Source: Elusimicrobiota bacterium
Lineage (GTDB): Bacteria > Elusimicrobiota > Elusimicrobia > FEN-1173
Length of the DNA stretch: 64,000 nt
Direction of reading: 5' to 3'
NCBI GenBank assembly: GCA_016788905.1
Contig: JAEURZ010000006.1
Span: 1-64,000 of the forward strand
In this document: one piece after another, positions 23,690 through 33,593 of the stretch
Layout: every line of letters starts with the position of its first letter
How positions within the stretch are numbered: position 1 is the first letter of the stretch
Notes under the pieces: model-generated
The model's database searches: none
The model's input: only the letters and a program-made list of their open reading frames with translations
Told to the model about the DNA's origin: nothing
Program-made: the position numbers and the translations under genes

Positions 23690-25111
23690 TTATACAGCAG
23701 TTCGAACAATTACAAAAGATTTTCGATTGGCGGACACCGAGACATTTTTGATTTCGCGCGTTTCGACGCTATTTCCCTGAGCGTCCAAGTAACGGACGGT
23801 CAACGTGTGTTCCCCGGGGGGCAATCTTAAGCGGGCCATGAGGATTCGGTCGGGGAGCGTGCGCCAGGACCGCTTGTCCGCAATTTCTGTTGCGCTGGAC
23901 GCGGCCTGGAGGATGGCTCGAACGAGAAATCCCACTCCTTCACCGTTCTTGTTCTCAACGGCGTTACTGATCTTTTGGGCCAGGAGGTACTTTACAACTG
24001 CCCGAGCGATGGCCCGTGCGCGAGTTCGAACCACTCGGTCTTCCAGGTTTCGGACCGCCAGGGCGCCGACGTCTTCCACTAGTGTGGAACGGCAGGTGGT
24101 CGACGCGGAAAAAACTTCTGACGATTGGATGCGGGCCTTACTTTGCCGGTATTTAGGGAAGGCCACTCGGATCATTTTGTCCGCTACGATGGAACGGAAA
24201 ACGGCCCGCGCCTGTTCGACTTGGGTATCCTCTTGTGATTTGGTATTGACTTGTTCCACGTAGGGCCAACCGTTAAATAGGCTGATTTCAAAAAACGATT
24301 CCACTTTTTCGGGGCCGAGCCCTGCGTAATGAAGAAAGAGGACTTCCCCGGTTTCTTCCGGGAGGGCAGAATCCGGGGAAGGGGCCGGGCCCCAGCGCCG
24401 TTGTATCTCCTCAACCTTATCGGAAAAACCCAATTGACGTGCGGTGCGAAGAGCGTCTTCCACGAGCGCGTCGGGCCGTGGGGTCTTATAAAATGTGGCG
24501 TAATCGTCGTATGCTTTCAACGCCTTTACATAGGAAATGTAGGCATCATTGATCTCGCCTTGGTCTTCATACAGGAGCCCCGCCAGGTAACGCCCGAAGG
24601 CGTCATCCTGGTAGTTGTTCCTCTGTCCGTCAAAGGGGAGAGCACGAAAAAAGAGGTCCAGTTGCCGGCACTCCACCAAGGCCTCTTCCCCCTGACCCAG
24701 GGCGGCGTAATTGATAGCGGAAAAAAGATAGATGAGGGCTCGTTCAAAATCTTCCCCGTAGTAGGGCGTCATGACATCGTTAATGAGAAAAGTGCTGAGA
24801 TGGGCGGTGACGCTTTTGGTGAAAAGGTCGAGAGCTGTGCGTTTGGCCTGGGCCAAGGCCTGGTTGCTCGCGTTGTAGTCTCCGGCCAAGTGCAACAACA
24901 TCCCCCGGTCGAGAGCGTAGAGGAGCGCGTTTTTCTCCCCGTAGCTTGATTTTTTCTTTTCCACCTGTTCGGCGGCCTGGGAAAATTCGTTTCGGAGGGT
25001 AAAGTTGTTCAACTCCTTTAGGGAGAGCGTGGTGGCGCACCCCGCGATCAGGAGGGCGCTCGAAAGGATGAAAGAATAAATTCGTGGAGGGGAAGGAGGG
25101 GTGTGTTTCAT
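23690..25111 (-). CDS. COG3014-like lipoprotein with TPR-type repeats
   Basis: The 473-residue protein has a lipobox LLIAGC near residue 24. Several helical repeats follow (ALDRGMLLHLAGDYNASNQAL; ALIYLFSAINYAALGQGEEAL; YLAGLLYEDQGEINDAYISY). A C-terminal region ends in a beta-rich stretch (LPPGEHTLTVRYLDAQGN). It resembles the COG3014 family encoded next to LpoB-like proteins. It is probably an outer-membrane-anchored periplasmic scaffold; the exact role is unknown. Confidence 0.7.
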   Translation of the reverse strand: MKHTPPSPPRIYSFILSSALLIAGCATTLSLKELNNFTLRNEFSQAAEQVEKKKSSYGEKNALLYALDRGMLLHLAGDYNASNQALAQAKRTALDLFTKSVTAHLSTFLINDVMTPYYGEDFERALIYLFSAINYAALGQGEEALVECRQLDLFFRALPFDGQRNNYQDDAFGRYLAGLLYEDQGEINDAYISYVKALKAYDDYATFYKTPRPDALVEDALRTARQLGFSDKVEEIQRRWGPAPSPDSALPEETGEVLFLHYAGLGPEKVESFFEISLFNGWPYVEQVNTKSQEDTQVEQARAVFRSIVADKMIRVAFPKYRQSKARIQSSEVFSASTTCRSTLVEDVGALAVRNLEDRVVRTRARAIARAVVKYLLAQKISNAVENKNGEGVGFLVRAILQAASSATEIADKRSWRTLPDRILMARLRLPPGEHTLTVRYLDAQGNSVETREIKNVSVSANRKSFVIVRTAV

Positions 25112-25209
25112 TCAAATCCTTTAGGGAACCTTCCTGCCCCTGGCGAAGGACAGGAGGGCGAGTTTTTCAGGTGAAAATCCTGTTCAGCGAATCGGACTGA
25201 AAAACCTAT

Positions 25210-25815
25210 TTAGAATTTGCGTTTCGGGTAAACGACCGATTTTTTGATTTTCTTTTGGCCGATCCAAACTTTTTCGTTCGTGGTCAAATCGATCATTTCC
25301 AATTCGACCTGATAATATTTGAGTTGTTGCTTACCGGCCTGGTCTTCAATGGCGTTGATCTGTCCTTTCAGCATGAAGTCCGCCCCATACTCTTGTCCCA
25401 TGCTTTTGGCTGTTTTAACGGAGGCGTTCTTGGCTTGGTCGGTGCGTTCTTCACGGACCTCATTTCGTTGTTCTTTGGACGCCACAAAGCGGACTTGACC
25501 GGAATTGGTCAGTTCCCGTTCCAAATCTTTCACGAACGTTTCGGTGGAAATATGTTCGCTGCTCTTGTTTCCCACCAGGCCCACGATCACGCGTGGTTGG
25601 GTGTTCTTGGCCGACTGAAAATCACCCAACCAGGGCCGCGCGAGTGAATCCTTGACCATCTCCTCCGCCACTTGGCGCGAATCGGTGTCGTTCCAGTTTC
25701 CAGAAAGGTCAATGGTTTCTCCCGCGTCCACGCGGGTGACTTTGGGCGTGGTCGCGCAGGCGGCCAAAAAGCCGGCCAGGCAGAGAGCAACGGACGAGCG
25801 TACGAGTTGGGTCAT
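25210..25815 (-). CDS. lpoB: LpoB-like penicillin-binding protein activator
   Basis: The 201-residue lipoprotein has a lipobox LAAC near residue 21, then SGNWNDTDSRQVAEEMV and RVIVGLVGNKSSEHI. The C-terminal part, YGADFMLKGQINAIED...LEMIDLTTNEKVWIGQKKIKK, is the LpoB/CsgG-like fold. LpoB stimulates a class A PBP from the outer membrane; a class A PBP is encoded at 49338-51548. It is first in the minus-strand cluster. Confidence 0.85.
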   Translation of the reverse strand: MTQLVRSSVALCLAGFLAACATTPKVTRVDAGETIDLSGNWNDTDSRQVAEEMVKDSLARPWLGDFQSAKNTQPRVIVGLVGNKSSEHISTETFVKDLERELTNSGQVRFVASKEQRNEVREERTDQAKNASVKTAKSMGQEYGADFMLKGQINAIEDQAGKQQLKYYQVELEMIDLTTNEKVWIGQKKIKKSVVYPKRKF

Positions 25816-25883
25816 TTTTTCCTCCTAGGGGATGTTCGGTAAGTTTAGTCGAAAAACCTGTTCTATGCAAGGGATCAATGGGA

Positions 25884-25920
25884 TGGTATAATGAATCCAC
25901 TATGAAGAGAGGATTCATTA
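25884..25920 (+). promoter_or_regulatory. Extended -10 promoter with overlapping inverted repeat
   Basis: TGGTATAAT (25884-25892) is an extended -10 element. A 10-bp perfect inverted repeat, TAATGAATCC (25889-25898) and GGATTCATTA (25911-25920), overlaps it with a 12-base spacer. That placement suits a repressor operator or a 5' hairpin of the transcript. Confidence 0.55.
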
Positions 25921-26080
25921 AACAAATGCCCCTTTTCGTCCACGTGCGTAGTTCCTTCGCACGCTGGGCTCGCCCTTCTATTTGCGGGGCGGGGGTGTCT
26001 GGGAGGCAATCTCTCTAAAGTAGCGAGCCAAAGAGTCACGCCCCCGACACCCGCTGCCCCACCGGTCAGCGGGTTTTTAT
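25899..26080 (+). ncRNA. Candidate structured RNA (about 180 nt), family unknown
   Basis: The segment runs from the extended -10 promoter to a terminator (26049-26080). GGCTCGC (25967-25973) can pair with GCGAGCC (26023-26029). CGGGGGTGT (about 25989-25998) can pair with ACGCCCCCG (about 26038-26046). These helices interleave as a pseudoknot, and a local hairpin GTGCG...CGCAC lies at 25952-25962. I do not recognise a known riboswitch or 6S family. A 38-codon ORF from 25902 is a less likely alternative. Confidence 0.45.
26049..26080 (+). terminator. Intrinsic terminator after candidate RNA
   Basis: ACCCGCTG pairs with CAGCGGGT around a 10-base loop and is followed by TTTTTAT. It lies 42 bases before the next gene, so it could be a free RNA end or an attenuator. 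Confidence 0.75.
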
Positions 26081-26121
26081 TTGAGAGCCCCCCTGGACAA
26101 TTATTCAAAAGGGAGGTATGT

Positions 26122-26391
26122 ATGTGTAGGACAACAAGAGAGGTGACTGCAATGAACGTGTTGGTCGAAGAAGATGTGCGGACCCTGCGGTTAGCTGAAC
26201 AGGGACTGATGAAGCAGGTTCTTCAAGTGAAGGCTGCCCGGATCGGAGAATTGGAGGCGGAGGTCCGATATCTGCGGCGGCTATTGAACGAATTGTTGGC
26301 GGCCCCTAAGGCTCAGCCATTCCCCAAGCCGACGTCGGCCACGCCTGTGGTTCGATCGTCCGCTGTGCCACCCCGGCGTTGGAAGGCTTAA
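26122..26391 (+). CDS. Small coiled-coil protein of unknown function
   Basis: The 89-residue protein is not a family I recognise. A heptad-like helix from about residue 20 to 60 (LAEQGLMKQVLQVKAARIGE then LEAEVRYLRRLLNELL) predicts a coiled coil, followed by a Pro-rich tail ending in PRRWKA. GGGAGG precedes ATG 26122; an internal ATG at 26152 is possible. It abuts the Dabb-domain gene by one base gap, suggesting coupling. Confidence 0.6.
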   Translation: MCRTTREVTAMNVLVEEDVRTLRLAEQGLMKQVLQVKAARIGELEAEVRYLRRLLNELLAAPKAQPFPKPTSATPVVRSSAVPPRRWKA

Positions 26392-26392
26392 G

Positions 26393-26698
26393 ATGGCTCC
26401 TCTTGAACATGTGGTCCTCTTCAAGCTTAAGGTGGATGTGGCGGAAGAAAAAAAAGAGGGGCTCATGCGGAGCCTGCTCTCCCTACGTGACGTCATTCCT
26501 GGGATTCTTCAGGTATCAGCGGGGGTGAATTTTTCGGCTCGAGCCCAGGGGTATACCCATGGGTTCGTGGCGCGATTTCAAGACCGTGTGGCTTTGGATC
26601 ACTACATTTCCCATCCGGCTCACGTGGCGGTGGTGGAAAAACAAGTTAAACCCATTTGTGAAAGTGTTCTAGCCCTTGATTACGATCTTATTTCCTAA
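26393..26698 (+). CDS. Dabb (stress-responsive A/B barrel) domain protein
   Basis: The 101-residue protein is a single Dabb domain with opening EHVVLFKLK, a central helix and the C-terminal motif DHYISHPAHVAVVEKQVKP. Dabb proteins form dimeric ferredoxin-like barrels of varied or unknown activity. It is probably co-transcribed with the coiled-coil gene upstream. Confidence 0.85.
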   Translation: MAPLEHVVLFKLKVDVAEEKKEGLMRSLLSLRDVIPGILQVSAGVNFSARAQGYTHGFVARFQDRVALDHYISHPAHVAVVEKQVKPICESVLALDYDLIS

Positions 26699-26810
26699 CC
26701 TAAAGATCCCTCTTCACTCATTTGTCTCTTCCTTTGCCGGTTAAAAACGGTCTTGCGCGTTCGCTTCTGGTCCGGTAAAGTAGTGTCATTGTTTTTCGAA
26801 GGAGTGACTA

Positions 26811-27539
26811 ATGCCCGATACCCCGGAACGGAAACGTGCCTTTGAAACGTACGATCTGACCTTAACCGAAAGTTGTGAAATCGCCCCTCAGAACAAGCAC
26901 CTGCGTTTTGCCCTCCCGCCGGGAAAGTCCCTCAAGTTCCACGCGGGCCAGTACGCCCAACTCTTTATCCCTCATGAAGCCGGAGTGCGTCGCCGGGCCT
27001 ACTCCATCGCTTCTTCCCCATGGCATCCCGACTACTTTGATCTCTGTGTGACGTTGGTTGACGGGGGCATTTCGTCCACCTATCTCCACAGCATGAAGGT
27101 GGGAGACACGATCCAGGGGATGGCGCCCCTCGGTCATTTTTTAATTAAAGATGAATCCCGGGATTTTGTTTTTATCGCCACGGGATCCGGTGTGGCGCCC
27201 TTTCGCGCCATGATCCACGATTTGGTCCACCGAAACGTGCCTCGGGAACTCTATCTGATCTATGGTCATCGCTACGAGCCCGATATCGTTTACCGGAACG
27301 AATGGGAAGATTTGGCCAAAAAGACCCCCCGGTTTCACCCGATTTTTACCCTGAGTCGGGACACGAACTGGAAAGGGGAGAGGGGCTATGTCCAGGAAAA
27401 AATTGCCCCTTTCATTCCAAACCCGACAGAAAAAAGCTATTACATTTGCGGTTTGAACAACATGATCACCGCGGTGAACGACCGTTTACTCTCATTGGGT
27501 GTCCCTAAAGAACAAATCTATTTTGAACGCTACGACTAA
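26811..27539 (+). CDS. Ferredoxin-NADP reductase-type flavoprotein
   Basis: The 242-residue FNR-fold oxidoreductase has the FAD motif RRAYSIASSP, the phosphate loop of the NAD(P) domain in IATGSGVAPFRAMIHD, and the C-terminal YYICGLNNMI. There is no 2Fe-2S domain, so it works with a separate carrier. It moves electrons between NAD(P)H and a ferredoxin or flavoprotein. It lies just upstream of the Rieske/cytochrome b genes but behind a separate promoter. Confidence 0.85.
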   Translation: MPDTPERKRAFETYDLTLTESCEIAPQNKHLRFALPPGKSLKFHAGQYAQLFIPHEAGVRRRAYSIASSPWHPDYFDLCVTLVDGGISSTYLHSMKVGDTIQGMAPLGHFLIKDESRDFVFIATGSGVAPFRAMIHDLVHRNVPRELYLIYGHRYEPDIVYRNEWEDLAKKTPRFHPIFTLSRDTNWKGERGYVQEKIAPFIPNPTEKSYYICGLNNMITAVNDRLLSLGVPKEQIYFERYD

Positions 27540-27541
27540 AC

Positions 27542-27570
27542 TTGACAGTTTTTGGTTGAACTAGTAGACT
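27542..27570 (+). promoter_or_regulatory. Promoter for the Rieske/cytochrome operon
   Basis: TTGACA (27542-27547), a 17-base spacer and TAGACT (27565-27570) lie about 45 bases before the Rieske ATG. It starts a run of genes with overlaps or short gaps through to 33899. Confidence 0.6.
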
Positions 27571-27614
27571 TCGGATTCTTCACCCGTTCACAAATTTTCG
27601 TCTGAGAATACCCT

Positions 27615-28136
27615 ATGGCTGATGCCCCTTCATCGTCGGAACCCACCGGACCGGACGGCTTATTTAAGTCCGAACTGACCCGCCGTGGCCTTTTGGCCGG
27701 GGCCTGGGGCGCTTTTGGGGCCTTCCTGGCTGTGAGCGCAGGCGGGGCGGCTCGTTTTATGTTGCCCAATGTCCTTTACGAACCCTCCCAACGCTTTAAA
27801 ATGGGAAAGGTCAAAGATTTCCCTCTCGGGGTGACGGTGAACAAAGAACAGCGGGTCTGGATCGTCCGGGATGAAAAAGGGGTTTACGCCTTGTGGGCCC
27901 GCTGCACACATTTGGGGTGTACCCCCAATTGGTTCCCGGCTGAAGTTCGTTTTCGTTGTCCCTGCCATGGATCCAACTACAATCTGGACGGCGATGTGAT
28001 TGCAGGGCCGGCCCCCAAACCCTTATGGCGTTGCGCGGTGGATGTGACACCGGAAGGGGATCTGGTGGTCGACAAATCTCAAATGGAAAATCGACCCGGT
28101 TTTCGTGAGCGTGGTTCTTTCCACGTGATGGTCTGA
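27615..28136 (+). CDS. Rieske iron-sulfur protein of a bc-type complex
   Basis: The 173-residue protein has a twin-Arg-like TRRGLLAG followed by a membrane anchor (residues 20-45). The Rieske cluster motifs are [10 protein letters not shown] and CPCHGSNY, where two Cys and two His bind the 2Fe-2S centre. It takes an electron from quinol at the outer face of the membrane and passes it to cytochrome c. The stop overlaps the start of the cytochrome b gene. Confidence 0.93.
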   Translation: MADAPSSSEPTGPDGLFKSELTRRGLLAGAWGAFGAFLAVSAGGAARFMLPNVLYEPSQRFKMGKVKDFPLGVTVNKEQRVWIVRDEKGVYALWARCTHLGCTPNWFPAEVRFRCPCHGSNYNLDGDVIAGPAPKPLWRCAVDVTPEGDLVVDKSQMENRPGFRERGSFHVMV

Positions 28137-29920
28137 TGATAAAAATACCCACTCTTAAAGAAGCCAAAGACCTTCTGATTAATAGCCAAATTTGGCGGTC
28201 CATGTTCCGTGGTGGAACTTGGAAAGACACGTCCCGTGACCGGGCTCAGCACATTATGGGGAACGTTTGGCTTCATCTCCATCCGGCCCGCGTTCGCCAG
28301 CGCGCGGTTCGGTTTACATACACCTGGGGTTTGGGGGGATTGTCTTTTGGGTTGTTCATGATTTTGGTGGTGACCGGGGTCCTCTTGATGTTCTATTACC
28401 GGCCCGCTGTGGACCTGGCTTATCGGGACATGAAAGATCTGGAATTTGTCGTGTCCCTCGGGATGTTTTTACGAAACTTGCACCGTTGGTCGGCCCACGC
28501 CATGGTGCTGTTGGTGATTCTCCATATGGTTCGTGTGTTTCTGACCGGAGCCTACAAGACCCCTCGGGAGTTTAACTGGGGCGTGGGTGTTGTCCTTCTG
28601 GTCTTAACCCTCTTTCTTTCTTTCACGGGCTATCTTCTCCCCTGGGATCAGTTGGCCATGTGGGCCGTAACGGTGGGCACGAATATGGCCAGTTCCACCC
28701 CCTTTGTTGGGGCGGAAGGGCCTTTCTCCAATTTGGTGGGGGTCACGGCATCGAACGACGCTCGGTTTGCCCTTTTGGGGGGGACGACTGTTGGCGCGAA
28801 TACCCTCCTTCGGTTTTATGTCCTTCACTGTGTGGCTGTTCCCGTCTTTGCCGGAGTTCTCATGATCGTTCACTTTTGGCGGATTCGGAAGGACGGTTTT
28901 TCAGCGGCCCCTCTCCCTGGCGACGCGCCAGAGAAGAAAATGGACGTTTGGCCGAATTTGATTGTGCGGGAATACCTGGGCGCGATTTTGATGTTGGCCT
29001 TTTTGATTGGGTGGTCCGTTCTGGTAAACGCCCCCCTGGAAGAATTGGCCAATTCCGGAGTGACGCCGAACCCCTCGAAAGCTCCCTGGTATTTCCTGGG
29101 TCTGCAGGAACTGCTGGTTTACTTTGATCCCTGGTTGGCGGGTGTCGTTTTGCCTGGGGTCATCACCACGGGGCTCATGGCCATTCCCTATTTAGACCCA
29201 GATCCCAAATCCGGGGTGGGCACTTATTCTTTGAAAACGCGACCTTTTGCCAATTCTGTTTTCCTGTTCGGAATTTCCATGTGGTTTATTTTGATCATTA
29301 TTGGGACGTTCATGCGGGGGCCCAATTGGGCGTTTTTCTGGCCCTGGGAGAGTTGGGAAGGGCACAGTCAGGCGGTTCAGCTTCCCACCTGGAACCTGAT
29401 CATGGTCGATTTTACGGACAAGGTGGGGAGTTTTTTCTCCAGTCAGAAAGTTCCCGGAATTCGGGTGGGGGGGATCCTGGGGATCCTCTCGGCGTTCGGC
29501 GCAGCGGGGGCTCTTTTCGGAGCTTATTTCGGTGGAGGATTGCTGTTCCCTAAGTTGGTTAAAGCGGACTGGCCATTAAAGAAATCCATCGGCCTGACCG
29601 CCATGGGGTCCGTTTTGGTGGGTGTTTTGGCCAAGGCCGCCCACGCGTTTCTGTTTCGGTTCGATTTTATTTCAAAGAACATTCCTCATTTTGGCTTGAC
29701 GGAAATTTTTTATGTGGCGTTCTTCCTGTTCATCGTTTTAGTGATGGCGTTCGTGCTTCCTCAGAAATATCTGCGAACAGCCAAGCTCAGTCCGATCCAA
29801 TACGGAACAACCATGATGATGTTGCTCATGATGTTGGGTGTTGTTCTTAAAATGGCCGCCCGTCTGGGTTTTAACATCAAATATCTTTTCAGTTTGCCTG
29901 GCCTTAATCTCAACATATGA
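28136..29920 (+). CDS. Cytochrome b subunit of bc-type complex (long form)
   Basis: The 594-residue membrane protein combines the heme-binding N-terminal helices and the C-terminal cytochrome b/subunit IV part, then about 200 residues with extra membrane helices near 440-580. Heme His candidates are in [20 protein letters not shown] and the pair around VLHCVAV and VHFWRI. The Qo-site motif reads KAPWYF instead of the common PEWY, as in several complexes thought to use low-potential quinones. It is co-translated with Rieske and the pentaheme cytochrome. Confidence 0.93.
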   Translation: MIKIPTLKEAKDLLINSQIWRSMFRGGTWKDTSRDRAQHIMGNVWLHLHPARVRQRAVRFTYTWGLGGLSFGLFMILVVTGVLLMFYYRPAVDLAYRDMKDLEFVVSLGMFLRNLHRWSAHAMVLLVILHMVRVFLTGAYKTPREFNWGVGVVLLVLTLFLSFTGYLLPWDQLAMWAVTVGTNMASSTPFVGAEGPFSNLVGVTASNDARFALLGGTTVGANTLLRFYVLHCVAVPVFAGVLMIVHFWRIRKDGFSAAPLPGDAPEKKMDVWPNLIVREYLGAILMLAFLIGWSVLVNAPLEELANSGVTPNPSKAPWYFLGLQELLVYFDPWLAGVVLPGVITTGLMAIPYLDPDPKSGVGTYSLKTRPFANSVFLFGISMWFILIIIGTFMRGPNWAFFWPWESWEGHSQAVQLPTWNLIMVDFTDKVGSFFSSQKVPGIRVGGILGILSAFGAAGALFGAYFGGGLLFPKLVKADWPLKKSIGLTAMGSVLVGVLAKAAHAFLFRFDFISKNIPHFGLTEIFYVAFFLFIVLVMAFVLPQKYLRTAKLSPIQYGTTMMMLLMMLGVVLKMAARLGFNIKYLFSLPGLNLNI

Positions 29921-31227
29921 GTCTGAAAGAAATTATTTTCACGCGCTATTTAACCCTTCGGAATCTTTTCGTCGGAGGGAACATCCTTCTGCTCGGGCTG
30001 CTCGTGGCGGCTGTGATCAAAGACCAAAACCGAGAATGGAAAAAATATCAGCGGGAATTTTTTCGCATGGAGAAAACGCGACTGGCGGAGGAAATTTCTC
30101 GGGCCAAAACGCCGGAGGAAAAGGACGTTTTTGTTAAAGAGTTGAATTTGTTTCGTGGACAATCGGTCAAGATTCGTCAACTCATGGCACCCGCTTTGGA
30201 CCGGTACGACCGTTGCACGTCCTGCCATTTGGGGTATGATCCTGTCCTTTCGCCGGGGACCGAAACGGTTTACGCGGATCACCCTTACGCGGCAAAGCCC
30301 CACGCGGTTCACAAGGCGCATCCGGTGGAACGGTTCGCCTGTTCTGTTTGTCATGAAGGGCAGGGGTTGGCCACTTCCGTTGACGCCGGGCATGGTCGGG
30401 TGAAGCATTGGGAAAAGCCTCTGCGGACGGGGGGTTCCATTCAGTCGTCTTGCACGAAATGTCATAGTGACCTGTACGACGAGACTCGACTGCCTCAGAC
30501 CCCTGTGTGGCGGCGAGGAGAGGTTCTTTTTAAGAAACTTGGCTGCATCGGGTGTCACCAGATTCATGGACAAGGGGGTCCGATTTCTGTCGATTTGGCC
30601 GAAGAAACAGCGGACAAGCCCCTTTCTCGAATTGATTTTAGCCACACGGGTCTTCCCGAAAGTCAGCGAACTTTAGCCAACTGGATTCGACTGCATTTTG
30701 TGAAAGATCCCTGGGAACTGGTTCCGGGTGATCCCACCGGTCGGTTTAACGACGAACCCATTGCGCCCTCCGGAATGCCATTCTTCAATTTGCCTCCCGA
30801 GGACGCGGACGCGGTGACCACCTACGTGTTGTCCCTGTCCCGTGATAAAATTCCCATGGAATATAGGGTTCCCGTGGCCGGTCCCCGGCCGGAACCCGTT
30901 CTTAAAACGGCCGCGCAACGGGGAGCCGCGGTCTACACGAAATACGGTTGCGGCGGGTGTCACGCGCCGGATGGGTCCGGGGGAACTCGAAACTTCAACT
31001 ACGTGAACGTGACCGAACCGAATCTTCGGAAATCCGTGGCGACTTACACCCGGGAAGAGTTAATCGAAAAAATCGAAAAGGGCGTATCCCCGGTTGATAA
31101 AGCCGACCCCAAAGGCCCGACCCCGTCGCTGTACATGCCTCCTTGGAAAGACAAAATCCATGGGCAGGAAATGGAAGATCTAGTGACCTATCTCTTTAGT
31201 ATCGCGGAAAAGCTGGAAGAGTGGTAG
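29917..31227 (+). CDS. Membrane-anchored pentaheme cytochrome c
   Basis: The protein has an N-terminal membrane anchor (residues 18-35), a charged coiled helix, then five CxxCH heme sites: CTSCH, CSVCH, CTKCH, CIGCH and CGGCH, the last two in mono-heme-like domains. The last domain ends in [20 protein letters not shown], closely like the C-terminus of the diheme cytochrome at 35781, so the two share a paralogous domain. It probably replaces cytochrome c1 and carries electrons from the Rieske protein onward. Confidence 0.92.
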   Translation: MSLKEIIFTRYLTLRNLFVGGNILLLGLLVAAVIKDQNREWKKYQREFFRMEKTRLAEEISRAKTPEEKDVFVKELNLFRGQSVKIRQLMAPALDRYDRCTSCHLGYDPVLSPGTETVYADHPYAAKPHAVHKAHPVERFACSVCHEGQGLATSVDAGHGRVKHWEKPLRTGGSIQSSCTKCHSDLYDETRLPQTPVWRRGEVLFKKLGCIGCHQIHGQGGPISVDLAEETADKPLSRIDFSHTGLPESQRTLANWIRLHFVKDPWELVPGDPTGRFNDEPIAPSGMPFFNLPPEDADAVTTYVLSLSRDKIPMEYRVPVAGPRPEPVLKTAAQRGAAVYTKYGCGGCHAPDGSGGTRNFNYVNVTEPNLRKSVATYTREELIEKIEKGVSPVDKADPKGPTPSLYMPPWKDKIHGQEMEDLVTYLFSIAEKLEEW

Positions 31228-31262
31228 AATACGCTCAACGACAAACAAAGGCGGTCTCCATC

Positions 31263-31841
31263 ATGAAACGTTCTCTTTTATGGGTTGCGGTGGGTTTTCT
31301 TGTGGGTGGGTTTGGTTTCGTGTGGGCGGAGGAATCTTCCTTTGAAGCGGAAAAAGCTAAGGCCCTGGCGAGCCCCTACGCGAACGATTTTGGCCCGGAA
31401 AAACTTACCGATAAGGAATTGGCCACTTACCCCGCGGACTTACAGGCGGCGTATAAAAACGTCCTGCTTATGAAATGCACCAAGTGTCATTCCGCGGCTC
31501 GTCCGCTCAACAGCCAGTTCTTCGAAGTGGATGGAAAAGGTCCCGAGAAACTAACCAATCTGAATAAATTGAAGGCTTCGGATCCCGATATGTTTTCTTC
31601 TCATAATGTTTGGCAGGTGGAAACGGACATTTGGCAACGCTATGTCAAACGGATGATGTCCAAGCCTGGGTGCGAAATTTCAAACGAAGAAGGGCGGGCG
31701 GTGTATAAGTTTTTGGCTTACGATAGTCAGCAGCGGAAAATGGGAAAGAACAAGGCCGCTTGGAAAGCCCATCGGGAAAAATTGTTGACAGATTTTAAAG
31801 CCAAACACCCCAGCCGCTACAAAGAGTTGTACGATAAATAA
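31263..31841 (+). CDS. Periplasmic monoheme cytochrome c-like protein
   Basis: Starting at ATG 31263 the protein has a signal peptide (LLWVAVGFLVGGFGFVWA). One heme site, CTKCHSAARP, lies near residue 78, and a C-terminal region contains QRYVKRMMSKPGCEIS with possible axial Met residues. The upstream in-frame start at 31221 overlaps the previous gene and lacks sense as a leader. It is likely an electron carrier of the adjacent bc-type complex. Confidence 0.8.
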   Translation: MKRSLLWVAVGFLVGGFGFVWAEESSFEAEKAKALASPYANDFGPEKLTDKELATYPADLQAAYKNVLLMKCTKCHSAARPLNSQFFEVDGKGPEKLTNLNKLKASDPDMFSSHNVWQVETDIWQRYVKRMMSKPGCEISNEEGRAVYKFLAYDSQQRKMGKNKAAWKAHREKLLTDFKAKHPSRYKELYDK

Positions 31842-31854
31842 GGATAAAGAAGAC

Positions 31855-32226
31855 GTGGCCACTATTCTGATTGCCGATGATGAATCCGATATCCGGGAAT
31901 ATTCTCGGAGTGTCCTTGAGCGAAACGGTCATCACGTCCTTGAAGCGTCGTCTGGGACGGCGGCTTTAGAAGTTTTGTCGAAGGGAAAGCCGGACCTGTT
32001 GCTCTTGGATGTGATGCTCCCCGGTATGGATGGCCACACGCTTTCAATGCATCTTTCTAATCATCCTCAGTTTAAGGACCTTCCCGTGATCATAGTGACA
32101 GCCTTGGAATTTACCCAAGAGATGTTTGCCAAATTTCCCCAAGTCAAAGGTTTCTTGGCGAAACCGTTCACCCCGGTCGAATTGGATCAGGCGGTTCGGC
32201 AAGTGGTTCCTTCCCCGAGTTTGTGA
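31855..32226 (+). CDS. Single-domain response regulator (CheY-like)
   Basis: The 123-residue receiver domain has acidic pocket DDE near residue 8, the phospho-acceptor Asp in LLLLDVMLPGMDG, the conserved Thr in IIVTA and Lys in LAKPFTP. No output domain is present, so it acts by protein contact. It starts with GTG 13 bases after the cytochrome gene. No cognate kinase is in the window, and placement inside an electron-transfer operon is unusual. Confidence 0.92.
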   Translation: MATILIADDESDIREYSRSVLERNGHHVLEASSGTAALEVLSKGKPDLLLLDVMLPGMDGHTLSMHLSNHPQFKDLPVIIVTALEFTQEMFAKFPQVKGFLAKPFTPVELDQAVRQVVPSPSL

Positions 32227-32232
32227 TTTCCC

Positions 32233-33591
32233 ATGGCTGACGATAAATTCGACGCGATCGTTGTTGGGGCGGGTCCCGCTGGAACGGCTGCCGCTCTCAC
32301 CATGGCCAAAGCCGGGTTGAACGTTGTTCTTTTGGAACGGGGCGAATACCCTGGAGCCAAAAACGTTCAAGGCGCGGTGATGTATACCAAAATGTTGGAC
32401 GAAATTGTCCCGGAGTTCTGGAAAGACCCCCAGGCCGCCCTGGAACGGCCGATCACGGAACAAAAAATTTGGGTTCTTTCCAAGGATTCCATGTTTCAAG
32501 TGGGGTTCAAATCAGAGAAATGGTTGGCGGAACCCCACAACTGTTACACCGTTATCCGTGCGAATTTTGATCGATGGTTTGCCAAAAAAGCTGAAGAGGC
32601 GGGGGCTCAGCTGTTTACTGGAGTGACGGTCCGAGAAGGGATCAAAAAAGACGGAAAAGTGGTTGGTATTAAAACCAGTGAAGGCGATGAAATTTTTGCG
32701 GACGTGGTGATTGCCGCTGATGGGGTCAACTCCCTCCTGGGGCAACAACTCGGTCTTCTGGACGAATGGACAGCGGACGAAGTGGCGTTGGGTGTAAAGG
32801 AAGTCCTGGCGTTGCCTCGCGAAAAGATCGAAGATCGCTTCAACTTGGAGAAAGGCGAAGGAACCACCGTTGAGATCTTCGGCGATACCTCACGGGGCAT
32901 GTTGGGGTATTCTTTCCTTTACACGAACAAAGAATCTCTTTCTTTCGGTGTGGGCGTAAAGCTTTCTCATTTCCAAAAAACGGGGATACGTCCACCGGAT
33001 CTGCTGGAATACGCCAAAAGGCATCCCATGATACGGCGCCTGATTAAAGACGCCAAACCCTTGGAATATTCCGCCCATTTGATTCCGGAAGGGGGCTACA
33101 ACTCGTTGCCGAAGCTTTTTGCGGATGGCGTTTTGGTTGTGGGTGACGCGGCCCAAATGGTTAACGCGTCCCACCGGGAAGGGTCCAACATGGCCATGAC
33201 CGCGGGCCGGTTGGCCGGTGAAACGGTGATTGAGGCCAAAAAGAAGGGGGACTTTAGCGCGAAAACCCTTTCGAATTATCAGACGAAATTGAGAGACTGT
33301 TTTATTATTCCCGACCTCTTTGATCATAAAGACCTTGAATCCATGGTGGAAAAGCATATGGATCTAGTGGCTGAGGGGCCTGAGCTGATGGCCCAATCCC
33401 TGTACGACTATTTCCAGGTGGATGGCCGTCCGAAACGCGACGTTCAAAAAAGCATTCTTCAACGATTGCTTGGAAACCCCGCGGTCAAGGCGATGGTGAA
33501 ATCGGAACTGACCCTTAAAAACGAATTTAGTCTTATGAAGATGGCCCTTAAAATGAGGGTCCTGTTGTGGAAACTGACCCACAGGAACTAA
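32233..33591 (+). CDS. fixC: FixC-like electron-transfer flavoprotein:quinone oxidoreductase
   Basis: The 452-residue FAD protein has the Rossmann motif VVGAGPAGTAAALTMAKAG, then GEYPGAKNVQGAVMY and VVGDAAQMVNASHREGSN, as in FixC/ETF-QO. It accepts electrons from an electron-transfer flavoprotein and reduces quinone. FixX follows by two bases. FixA/FixB (EtfBA) are not in the window, so the partner must be encoded elsewhere or differ. Confidence 0.9.
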   Translation: MADDKFDAIVVGAGPAGTAAALTMAKAGLNVVLLERGEYPGAKNVQGAVMYTKMLDEIVPEFWKDPQAALERPITEQKIWVLSKDSMFQVGFKSEKWLAEPHNCYTVIRANFDRWFAKKAEEAGAQLFTGVTVREGIKKDGKVVGIKTSEGDEIFADVVIAADGVNSLLGQQLGLLDEWTADEVALGVKEVLALPREKIEDRFNLEKGEGTTVEIFGDTSRGMLGYSFLYTNKESLSFGVGVKLSHFQKTGIRPPDLLEYAKRHPMIRRLIKDAKPLEYSAHLIPEGGYNSLPKLFADGVLVVGDAAQMVNASHREGSNMAMTAGRLAGETVIEAKKKGDFSAKTLSNYQTKLRDCFIIPDLFDHKDLESMVEKHMDLVAEGPELMAQSLYDYFQVDGRPKRDVQKSILQRLLGNPAVKAMVKSELTLKNEFSLMKMALKMRVLLWKLTHRN

Positions 33592-33593
33592 CC

